Shown in pieces: positions 58,471 through 64,000 of a stretch of DNA of 64,000 nt. The translations under genes and the position numbers were made by a program. Below the pieces are notes generated by a model. The model saw only the letters and a program-made list of their open reading frames with translations, did not search any database and was not told the origin of the DNA. The stretch is from Streptomyces sp. D2-8 (GTDB taxonomy: Bacteria; Actinomycetota; Actinomycetes; Streptomycetales; Streptomycetaceae), in the NCBI RefSeq assembly GCF_023184515.1, contig NZ_JAAHBP010000014.1:62001-126000 (forward strand), written 5' to 3'. Positions within the stretch are counted from its first letter, which is position 1. Each line of letters opens with the position of its first letter.

Positions 58471-58848
58471 GATGGATGGTCCTCCACAATGCGTGACCGA
58501 CCGCTGCGGTGTGGGTCGTGAGGGATTCGCACCCGCGGTTTTGGCAGGGCCTGGAGTTGTACTGCCGTTCAGCCATGCCAAACAGCTAAGGTGCGCGGGG
58601 CTTTCAGCGTCTCACCAAAAAGTTTGACGGTCAACACGATCACGCCCCGTATTGGGGGCGACCCGGGCACGCGCGGCCTGGAACGGCCGTACTGCGGCTT
58701 CTGCGGGGCCCTGGGGGCGTGGCGATCATCCTTGCGTGCGGAGCGTGCCAAGGCAAGCGATTCTTGGCAATCACCAGCAAGTTTCCGTCCGGGGTCGTCC
58801 CCTGCGCCCCGTCCACAGGAGGCCTCGGGAGCCGCCCGGCGGGCGTGA
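58471..58848. other. Intergenic region with an imperfect stem-loop
   Basis: Between the small coiled-coil gene and acyP there is no convincing gene on either strand. TTTTGGCAGGGCCTG (58539-58553) pairs with CAGCCATGCCAAA (58570-58582), with one mismatch and a bulge. GGGATTCGCACCC beside it resembles a tRNA T-arm but no acceptor stem can be built. The rest is GC-rich sequence without recognised signals. Confidence 0.5.
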
Positions 58849-59130
58849 TCAGCGAATGGCGAAGCCGTCGTAGCCGCCGCGAGGTGTGTCCCAGATCTCG
58901 GTGACGCCGTCCACGCGGCCGGGCGTGTCGTCACCCTGGAGCCACTCCAGCAGGCCCTCGCAGCCCTCGCGCCCGCCCTCGGCGACCACTTGGACCCGGC
59001 CGTCGCCCAAATTGAGAGCAAAGCCACTCAGGCCGCCGATCTCCAGAGCCTTGGCCCGCGTGAACCAGCGGAAACCCACACCTTGGACGCGTCCACGCAC
59101 CCAGGCGACCAGTCGCACATCCTCGCTCAT
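58849..59130 (-). CDS. acyP: Acylphosphatase
   Basis: A 93-residue acylphosphatase hydrolysing carboxyl-phosphate bonds such as acetyl phosphate or carbamoyl phosphate. The phosphate loop GRVQGVGFRWFT contains catalytic R21, and N40 in FALNLGDGRVQV positions the water; GDG follows as usual. Size and fold are standard. Single gene near smc, a pairing also seen in mycobacteria. Confidence 0.95.
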   Translation of the reverse strand: MSEDVRLVAWVRGRVQGVGFRWFTRAKALEIGGLSGFALNLGDGRVQVVAEGGREGCEGLLEWLQGDDTPGRVDGVTEIWDTPRGGYDGFAIR

Positions 59131-59218
59131 GACTGCAACCTAACCGCCCAATCTCTCTTCGGGACACTTCCTCCACTTGCGCCATGCGGTACCGTCCCCC
59201 CTCAACGAATCTCATATG

Positions 59219-59242
59219 AAACTCACACGATCGAGTGAGTTT
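59219..59242. promoter_or_regulatory. Perfect 8-bp inverted repeat upstream of the CAP-domain gene
   Basis: AAACTCAC, eight bases (ACGATCGA, itself nearly palindromic), GTGAGTTT. It ends 50 bases before the ATG at 59293, in a locally AT-richer stretch (ATCTCATATG just upstream). This is the layout of a repressor operator over a promoter. Confidence 0.55.
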
Positions 59243-59292
59243 GGTGTTGATCTCGAGGACGAGTCCACCGCCAGGACGAGGAAGGCCAGGAC

Positions 59293-60429
59293 ATGGGACG
59301 CCACCGACGCTCCGACGCCGGCCGCGCCGCCACGGGCCGCGCCACGGGCACCACCCACGCCGACGGCTTCGCGGAGGGCTACGGTCCGCTGTACTCCACC
59401 GCGGACGACGCCCCGACGATGGGCATCGCGCCCTATCTGAACCCCGAGGCGTACGCGGACAACTACGCGAAGAGCGAGGCCTACCTGTTCGCGGCGGACG
59501 CCTCCGCCGCGGGTGACCCCTACGGCGACACAGCCGCCTTCGCGAGCGACGGCTTCACGCCCGACGGCGGCGCCCGGCGCGCGGGGTCGCACCGCCGCCG
59601 CAAGAAGACCGCCCGGCCGATGCGCACCGGACTGCTCGGCGTCTCCGCCGCGGTCGCCCTCGGCACGGTCGCGGTCGCCACGGGCGCCGTGCCCGGCCTC
59701 GAGAACTACCAGCTCGGCGGCAACGGCGGGGCCGACAGGGTCCAGGCCGGGGACACGCCGACGAACACCCCGAGCGAGCAGGGCGGTACCTCCGGCAGCG
59801 CCGACAGCCGAGACGAGGCGTCCACCAGCCGGAATGCCGAGCGTCCGGGCTCGCCGTCGCCGTCCGCCTCGAAGTCGTCGGCCGCGCCGACGAAGACACC
59901 GGAGAAGACGGAGAAGACGGAGAAGACGCAGGAGAAGACTCCGGAGAAGAAGAAGCCGGCGGCCACCCCGAGCGAGAAGCCGGACAACACGCCTTCCCGT
60001 ACGGCCACGAAGGCACCGAAGGCGCCCAGCGCCTCCGCCGCTCTGTCCGGGGAGTCCGCCGCCGCGGCCCAGGTGCTCAGCCTCGTGAACGAGGAGCGGG
60101 CCAAGGTGGGCTGCAGCCCGGTCGCCGCCAACAGCGCCCTGGCCGATCTGGCCCAGAGCTACAGCGAGGACATGGCCGCGCGGGGCTTCTTCGACCACAC
60201 CGACCCCGGCGGCCGCACGCCCTGGGACCGGGCCGAGAAGGCCGGGATATCCAACCTCGGCGGCGAGAACATCGCCCGCGGCCAGGCCGACGCCGCGGCG
60301 GTGATGGATGCCTGGATGAACAGCCCCGGCCACCGCGCCAACATACTGAACTGCGACTTCAAGACGCTGGGCGTCGGTGTCGAACTCGGTTCCGGCGGCC
60401 CCTGGTGGACCCAGAACTTCGGCTACTAG
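59293..60429 (+). CDS. Membrane-anchored CAP (SCP/PR1)-domain protein
   Basis: A 378-residue protein. A 110-residue hydrophilic N-terminus ends in RRAGSHRRRKKTARPMRTG, followed by a membrane segment (LLGVSAAVALGTVAVATGAV), so the C-terminus should be outside. A linker of about 130 residues is rich in Thr, Lys, Glu and Pro (TEKTEKTQEKTPEKKKP). The CAP domain spans about 255-378: VLSLVNEERAKVGCSP, DMAARGFFDHTDPGGRTPWD, GENIARGQADAAAVMDAWMN, SPGHRANILN, with the His/Glu pairs of the family (H in FFDH, E in GENI, H in PGHR). Role outside the cell unknown; lipid binding or cell-wall action are family guesses. Confidence 0.85.
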   Translation: MGRHRRSDAGRAATGRATGTTHADGFAEGYGPLYSTADDAPTMGIAPYLNPEAYADNYAKSEAYLFAADASAAGDPYGDTAAFASDGFTPDGGARRAGSHRRRKKTARPMRTGLLGVSAAVALGTVAVATGAVPGLENYQLGGNGGADRVQAGDTPTNTPSEQGGTSGSADSRDEASTSRNAERPGSPSPSASKSSAAPTKTPEKTEKTEKTQEKTPEKKKPAATPSEKPDNTPSRTATKAPKAPSASAALSGESAAAAQVLSLVNEERAKVGCSPVAANSALADLAQSYSEDMAARGFFDHTDPGGRTPWDRAEKAGISNLGGENIARGQADAAAVMDAWMNSPGHRANILNCDFKTLGVGVELGSGGPWWTQNFGY

Positions 60430-60444
60430 GCCTGCCGACGACGC

Positions 60445-60531
60445 TCACGCGGCGGCCAGGCCCTTGAGGAACACCCTGGCCGCCTCCGTCACGCGCTGGC
60501 GCAGCCGCTCGGCCGTGGCGCACCGGCCTCG
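60445..60531 (-). pseudogene. Possible C-terminal remnant of a TetR-type regulator
   Basis: On the minus strand one frame reads CATAERLRQRVTEAARVFLK then GLAAA and a stop at 60445, like the last helix of TetR/AcrR regulators. No upstream part or start exists; the sequence changes abruptly at the palindrome region near 60540. This is a weak call on a very short piece and may be coincidence. Confidence 0.25.
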
Positions 60532-60540
60532 ACGAGAGCA

Positions 60541-60591
60541 CTAACTTTAGGTAAGTGCAACCTGTTGGTTAGCGCTGCGCTGCCGTATCCT
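60541..60591 (+). promoter_or_regulatory. Operator-like repeat and possible leaderless promoter of the HxlR gene
   Basis: CTAAC-3-AGGT ... ACCT-4-GTTAG forms an imperfect inverted repeat at 60541-60572. TATCCT at 60586-60591 lies only seven bases before the ATG, with TTGGTT 15 (or TGTTGG 17) bases upstream of it. If this is the -10 box, transcription starts at or next to the start codon and the mRNA is leaderless; no ribosome site is visible. Confidence 0.45.
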
Positions 60592-60598
60592 TGGGCTC

Positions 60599-60997
60599 AT
60601 GACCACCACCCAGGAGCTCGCGGAGGGCCTCGACGACCTCCCGTACAACGTGTTCGCCAAGGCCTGTCCGTCGCGCGGCACGCTGGAGCACGTCACGGGC
60701 CGCTGGGGCGGCCTGGCTCTCGGCGCCCTGTACGAGGGCTCGCTGCGCTTCAACGAGCTGCGCCGCCGCGTCGACGGGGTGAGCGAGAAGATGCTGTCCC
60801 AGACGTTGCACGCCCTGGAGCGCGACGGCCTGGTCCACCGCGAGGCCCAGCCGACCAACCCGCCCCGGGTGGACTACGAACTGACGCCGCTGGGGCGCGA
60901 CGTGGCCGAGCGGCTGCTCGCCCTGATCCACTTCGTGGAGGGCAGCATGGACGAGGTCCTGGCCGCCCGCGAGCGGTACGACTCCGCTAGGGCGTGA
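60599..60997 (+). CDS. HxlR family transcriptional regulator
   Basis: A 132-residue MarR-like winged-helix regulator: KACPSRGTLEHVTGRWGGLA with conserved C23, then LRFNELRRRVDGVSEKMLSQ and ALERDGLVHREAQPTNPPRV, the recognition helix and wing. HxlR proteins usually sense electrophiles or redox state through that cysteine and control an adjacent reductase; here no such gene is adjacent, and the gene ends 11 bases inside the convergent mutM. Confidence 0.88.
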   Translation: MTTTQELAEGLDDLPYNVFAKACPSRGTLEHVTGRWGGLALGALYEGSLRFNELRRRVDGVSEKMLSQTLHALERDGLVHREAQPTNPPRVDYELTPLGRDVAERLLALIHFVEGSMDEVLAARERYDSARA

Positions 60998-61847
60998 TCC
61001 GCGGCGGCCGCTGGCACTTCGGGCAGTAGTAGCTCGACCGGTTCATCCAGGGCCGCCGCCGCATGGGCGTACCGCAGCGCCGGCAGGGCAGGCCCTCGCG
61101 TCCGTACGCGTCGAGCGACCGGTCGAAGTAGCCCGACTCGCCGTTGACGTTGACGTACAGGCTGTCGAAGCTGGTGCCGCCCACGGCGAGGGCCGCGTTC
61201 ATCACGTCCCGCACATGCCCCAGGAGCATCAGTGTGCGCGGGCGCGTGAAGGTCGCGGTGGGGCGCTCGTAGTGGATGCGGGCGCGCCAGAGGGCCTCGT
61301 CCGCGTAGATGTTGCCGACGCCGCTGATCAGCGACTGGTCGAGCAGGGCCCGCTTGATCGTGGACCGCTTGCGGCGCAGCGCCCGGTGGAAGGCCTCGTC
61401 GTCGAAGAGCTCGTCGAGCGGGTCGCGGGCGATGTGCGCGATGACGTCGGGCAGGCCGTCGGGAGTGTTCTCGTGCAGCGAGAGGCCGCCGAAGGTGCGC
61501 TGGTCGACGAAGCGCAGCTCGGTGTCCAGGGCGTCGGTGAAGCGGACGCGGATGCGCAGATGCTTCTCGTCCGGGGCCGTGTGCGGCTGGACCAGGAGCT
61601 GGCCGCTCATGCCGAGGTGGGCCAGGATCGACTGGTCCGTGTCCTCCAGGGGCAGCCACAGATACTTGCCGCGGCGGCTGGGGACGCCGATGCGGTGACC
61701 CTTCAGGCGGTGCGCGAAGTCGTCGGCGCCCGCGAGGTGGCGGCGCACCGCGCGCGGGTGCAGCACCTCGGCCTCGGCGACGGTCCGGTTGGCGACCCAC
61801 CGCTCGAGACCGCGCCGTACGACCTCGACCTCGGGCAACTCGGGCAT
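60987..61847 (-). CDS. mutM: Formamidopyrimidine-DNA glycosylase
   Basis: A 286-residue glycosylase/AP lyase removing 8-oxoguanine and FaPy lesions. P2 (after Met) is the catalytic nucleophile and E3 follows (MPELPEVEVVRRGLERWVAN). The C-terminal zinc finger is CRRCGTPM ... YYCPKCQRP (four Cys), needed for DNA binding; LLDQSLISGVGNIYADEALW is the helix-two-turn-helix. ATG at 61847; the frame reads further upstream without homology. Preceded by a strong hairpin that separates it from rnc. Confidence 0.96.
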   Translation of the reverse strand: MPELPEVEVVRRGLERWVANRTVAEAEVLHPRAVRRHLAGADDFAHRLKGHRIGVPSRRGKYLWLPLEDTDQSILAHLGMSGQLLVQPHTAPDEKHLRIRVRFTDALDTELRFVDQRTFGGLSLHENTPDGLPDVIAHIARDPLDELFDDEAFHRALRRKRSTIKRALLDQSLISGVGNIYADEALWRARIHYERPTATFTRPRTLMLLGHVRDVMNAALAVGGTSFDSLYVNVNGESGYFDRSLDAYGREGLPCRRCGTPMRRRPWMNRSSYYCPKCQRPPRITP

Positions 61848-61878
61848 GGGGTCCCCCGTCACGAACCTGTGGATGACG

Positions 61879-61911
61879 CGAGCGCCCGCCCCGGGCAGGG
61901 GCGGGCGCTCG
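61879..61911 (-). terminator. Very strong hairpin between rnc and mutM
   Basis: CGAGCGCCCGCCCC pairs with GGGGCGGGCGCTCG, 14 perfect G-C-rich pairs around a five-base loop. It stands 41 bases past the rnc stop and 32 bases before mutM, so it would end or strongly attenuate the yceD-rpmF-rnc transcript. mutM would need its own promoter or read-through. Confidence 0.85.
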
Positions 61912-61951
61912 GGTGCGCTGTGCTTGCCGCCCCTGGAGAGGGCGGCGGCGG

Positions 61952-62794
61952 TCAGCCGTCGGCGGGGCCGTCGGTGACCGTCTGGGCGGCGGTCTGAGCA
62001 GCTGCCGTCTGCGTCGCCTCGGCGGCCTTCGCCGCCTTGGCGCGCTCGTCCGCCGCGGCCCGGATGGACCGCCATGCGGACTCGGCGGCCTGCTGCTCCG
62101 CCTCCTTCTTGCTGCGGCCGGTGCCGGTGCCGTACGAGACGCCTCCGACGCGGGCGGCAGCAGTAAAGGTCTTCTCGTGGTCGGGGCCTGTCTCCGTGAC
62201 CAGGTACTCGGGGACGCCGAGTCCCTCGGTCGCGGTGAGCTCCTGGAGACTGGTCTTCCAGTCCAGGCCGGCTCCGAGGTTCGAGGATTTCTCGATCAGG
62301 GGGTCGAACAGGCGGTGCACCAGCTCCGCCGCCGAGTCCAGGCCCTGGTCGAGGTAGACCGCGCCGATCACCGCTTCCAGGGTGTCGGCGAGGATGGACG
62401 CCTTGTCCCGGCCGCCCGTGCCCTCTTCACCACGGCCGAGCCGGATGAAGGAGCCCAGGTCGAGCCCGCGGCCCACCTCGGCGAGCGCACGCGAGTTCAC
62501 CACCGCTGCCCGCAGCTTGGCCAGCTGGCCTTCCGGCAGGTCGGGGTGGGTGCGGTACAGCGTGTCCGTGACCACGAGGCCGAGGACGGAGTCCCCGAGG
62601 AACTCCAGACGCTCGTTGGTCGGCAGACCGCCGTTCTCGTATGCGTACGACCGGTGGGTCAGTGCGCGCACCAGAAGGGCGGACTCGAGCTTGTAGCCGA
62701 GCCGCCCTTCCAGAAGCGTGTGGGACGAGGCCTGGTTGTTGTCCGCCGGAGCACTCCCGCTCACACGGGAAGACTTGTTCTTAGGCGTGGACAC
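61952..62794 (-). CDS. rnc: Ribonuclease III
   Basis: A 280-residue RNase III. The signature NERLEFLGDSVL (60-71) carries the catalytic acidic residues; KASILADTLEAVIGAVYLDQ supplies the rest. The dsRNA-binding domain follows (DWKTSLQELTATEGLGVPEY ... KKEAEQQAAESAW) and an Ala-rich tail ends the protein. In S. coelicolor this gene is absB: loss of RNase III blocks production of several antibiotics. GTG at 62794 with GAGAGG four bases upstream. Usual order yceD-rpmF-rnc-mutM. Confidence 0.96.
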   Translation of the reverse strand: MSTPKNKSSRVSGSAPADNNQASSHTLLEGRLGYKLESALLVRALTHRSYAYENGGLPTNERLEFLGDSVLGLVVTDTLYRTHPDLPEGQLAKLRAAVVNSRALAEVGRGLDLGSFIRLGRGEEGTGGRDKASILADTLEAVIGAVYLDQGLDSAAELVHRLFDPLIEKSSNLGAGLDWKTSLQELTATEGLGVPEYLVTETGPDHEKTFTAAARVGGVSYGTGTGRSKKEAEQQAAESAWRSIRAAADERAKAAKAAEATQTAAAQTAAQTVTDGPADG

Positions 62795-62813
62795 AGTGCC
62801 TCTCACCAGCCGC

Positions 62814-62987
62814 TCAGACCTCGAGGACCTGGCGCTTGTTGTAGGTGCCGCACGACGGGCACGCGATGTGCTGCTGCTTGGGCTCGTGGCAGCGCTCGCA
62901 CGCAACCAGGGTGGGGACCGCAGCCTTCCACTGCGACCGGCGGTGGCGCGTGTTGCTGCGCGACATCTTCCGCTTCGGAACAGCCAC
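62814..62987 (-). CDS. rpmF: 50S ribosomal protein L32
   Basis: A 57-residue L32: MAVPKRKMSRSNTRHRRSQW and a four-cysteine zinc site C30-x2-C33 ... C43-x2-C46 (ACERCHEPKQQHIACPSC). This is the zinc-binding (C+) paralogue; streptomycetes also carry zinc-free versions elsewhere. GTG at 62987 lies two bases past the yceD stop; CAGGAG sits within the end of yceD. Confidence 0.95.
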   Translation of the reverse strand: MAVPKRKMSRSNTRHRRSQWKAAVPTLVACERCHEPKQQHIACPSCGTYNKRQVLEV

Positions 62988-62989
62988 GG

Positions 62990-63643
62990 CTACTTCTCCT
63001 GCTTCTCGTCGGCGCGTGCTGACTGAGGCGCGCCGCCGCTCATCTCGTCCTTCTCGCCGTCCTTCATGGTGCCGGCGAGTCCCTGCAATGCCGCCCAACG
63101 AATGTCGACGGCGTCGTGGTGGTGGTCCGGGTCGTCCGCCAGCCGCGCGCCACACTCGGCACACAGACCGGGGCAGTCTTCCCGGCACACCGGCTGCATC
63201 GGCAGTGCGAGCACCACCGCATCACGCAGCACGGGCTCGAGGTCGAACAAGCCGTCCTCGAGGAAGAGCCTGTCCTCGTCGTCCTCGGCGTCGTCGCCCG
63301 GTTCCGCGATCACGCGGCCCCGGTCATCGGCGTCAGGGTACGAGAACATCTCCTGGAACTCCGCTTCGAGCTGCTGCTCGAGCGGCTCCAGACACCTTAC
63401 GCACTCCCCCTCGGCCGTGGCACGGGCGGTGCCTGTGACGAGCACCCCTTCCATGACCGACTCCAGGCGGAGTTCGAGCTCCACCGGGGCGCCTTCCGGC
63501 ACTCCGATGACTCCCTTGATACCGAGGTCCTTGGGAGCGTCGACCGTGCGGGTCAGGCGCTGCAGCGCACCAGGCCGCCGACCCAGCTCGTGCGTGTCGA
63601 ACACGAGGGGGTTGCGGTGGTCGAGGCGGGCGTTCAGGGCCAT
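62990..63643 (-). CDS. yceD: YceD family (DUF177) protein
   Basis: A 217-residue protein, first of yceD-rpmF. DUF177 spans about 1-185: NPLVFDTHELGRRPGALQRL, ECVRCLEPLEQQLEAEFQEM, and PVCREDCPGLCAECGARLAD with a second cysteine cluster. YceD is linked to 23S rRNA accumulation in plants and bacteria. The C-terminal 30 residues are hydrophilic and streptomycete-specific. ATG start. Confidence 0.93.
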   Translation of the reverse strand: MALNARLDHRNPLVFDTHELGRRPGALQRLTRTVDAPKDLGIKGVIGVPEGAPVELELRLESVMEGVLVTGTARATAEGECVRCLEPLEQQLEAEFQEMFSYPDADDRGRVIAEPGDDAEDDEDRLFLEDGLFDLEPVLRDAVVLALPMQPVCREDCPGLCAECGARLADDPDHHHDAVDIRWAALQGLAGTMKDGEKDEMSGGAPQSARADEKQEK

Positions 63644-63770
63644 TCCTGCTTTCGATCTGAAGAACTCGCGGGCGCTGCCCTTCGGTGTTCCCGGGCAGCG
63701 TTGATCGCGGACGTACGCGCGACCGAAGAGCCAGGATACTGGACCATTCGCTGTCGGCCCAATCCGGGGC

Positions 63771-64000
63771 TCAGCCCTGGCCGCGACCCTGCTCGTAGGC
63801 CCGCAGCTGCTCGGCGCTGATCATGCCGGTGTCGAAGAGACTGGTCTCGTCGAGGGCGTACCCCTGGTGGCCCTGCTGGGCCTGCTGCTGGGCCTGGTTC
63901 GGGTCGTAGGCGGTCTGCTGGGGGTCGTAGCCCTGGTAGCCATAGGGATCGGCGTGCTGGTAGCCGTAGGGGTCCTGCTGGGCGGCATAGGGCTGCTGCT
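63771..64000 (-). CDS. C-terminal part of a DivIVA/SepIVA-type cell-division protein (runs off the window)
   Basis: About 76 codons up to the TGA at 63771-63773. The visible part is Gln/Tyr-rich and repetitive (QQDPYGYQHADPYGYQGYDP, then QQTAYDPNQAQQQAQQG) and ends ETSLFDTGMISAEQLRAYEQ GRGQG. The position before yceD-rpmF-rnc matches the mycobacterial sepIVA gene (Rv2927c) and an S. coelicolor gene annotated as cell division initiation protein, which have the DivIVA coiled coil in the unseen N-terminal part. The identity is mainly from gene order. Confidence 0.6.
   Translation of the reverse strand, partial: QQPYAAQQDPYGYQHADPYGYQGYDPQQTAYDPNQAQQQAQQGHQGYALDETSLFDTGMISAEQLRAYEQGRGQG

Noticed and set aside
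58500..58590. tRNA-like sequence (GGGTGCGAATCCC T-arm look-alike, minus strand)
   Set aside because: The T-arm has a mismatch and no acceptor or anticodon stem can be formed; the neighbouring bases fold better as a simple imperfect stem-loop.

Overview
The window is from a high-GC actinomycete, almost certainly Streptomyces. GTG and TTG starts are frequent, third-position GC is extreme, and Streptomyces-specific genes are present (whiG, nsdA, four signal peptidases, a LAETG sortase substrate, glcP beside smc). As I remember it, the gene order matches a long conserved block of S. coelicolor read in reverse (about SCO5662 down to SCO5569), and parts match the rpsB-to-sepIVA block of mycobacteria. 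No complete prophage, IS element, CRISPR array, rRNA or tRNA was found.

Layout. 1-10.1 kb: an aminodeoxyfutalosine/adenosine deaminase-family enzyme and a glycerophosphodiesterase, a sigma factor fused to a zinc-finger and membrane extension, a divergent polyamine-catabolism-like module (aldehyde dehydrogenase / Lrp regulator and aminotransferase), and a two-gene ABC transporter with a degenerate ATPase. 10.2-19.7 kb: VOC and LOG-family proteins, a LAETG wall protein behind a near-consensus promoter, a TPP-riboswitch-controlled thiamine ABC transporter (thiB-thiP-thiQ), rlmN, a GNAT relic and an SRPBCC protein. 19.7-30.8 kb: cdsA, frr, pyrH, tsf, rpsB; a LytM-like protein; a TetR regulator; whiG; the dprA-comM-yraN cluster; a DUF2469 gene. 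30.8-37.5 kb: NUDIX, sipZ-Y-X-W, rplS, trmD, rimM, khpA, rpsP. 37.8-46.9 kb: an SprT-like protein, a proS relic, a methyltransferase, a lipoprotein, ffh, and glnD-glnK-amtB preceded by a GlnR-type box. 47-58.5 kb: nsdA, a primase-polymerase-like protein, ftsY, a luciferase-like oxidoreductase, a MITE-like palindrome at the glcP stop codon, glcP, smc and a small coiled-coil protein. 58.8-64 kb: acyP, a CAP-domain protein, an HxlR regulator, mutM, rnc, rpmF, yceD and the 3' end of a DivIVA/SepIVA-type cell-division gene.

How it works together. From about 19.7 kb onward the housekeeping genes are nearly all on the minus strand and serve translation (rpsB, tsf, frr, rpsP, rimM, trmD, rplS, rpmF, rlmN), protein targeting and secretion (ffh, ftsY, sipWXYZ), nitrogen sensing (amtB-glnK-glnD), chromosome and cell-cycle functions (smc, mutM, dprA, SepIVA-like) and RNA processing (rnc). 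Accessory plus-strand genes interrupt the block. Many of them carry their own inverted-repeat control elements, and they lie near decayed gene remnants (NADase-type domain, GNAT, proS, TetR tail). No large undescribed system is evident. The best leads are the sigma/zinc-finger/membrane fusion, the 181-bp palindromic element that supplies the glcP stop codon, the tandem glcP promoter/operator repeats, the proS relic, and the operator-like repeats upstream of orphan secreted or DNA-related genes.
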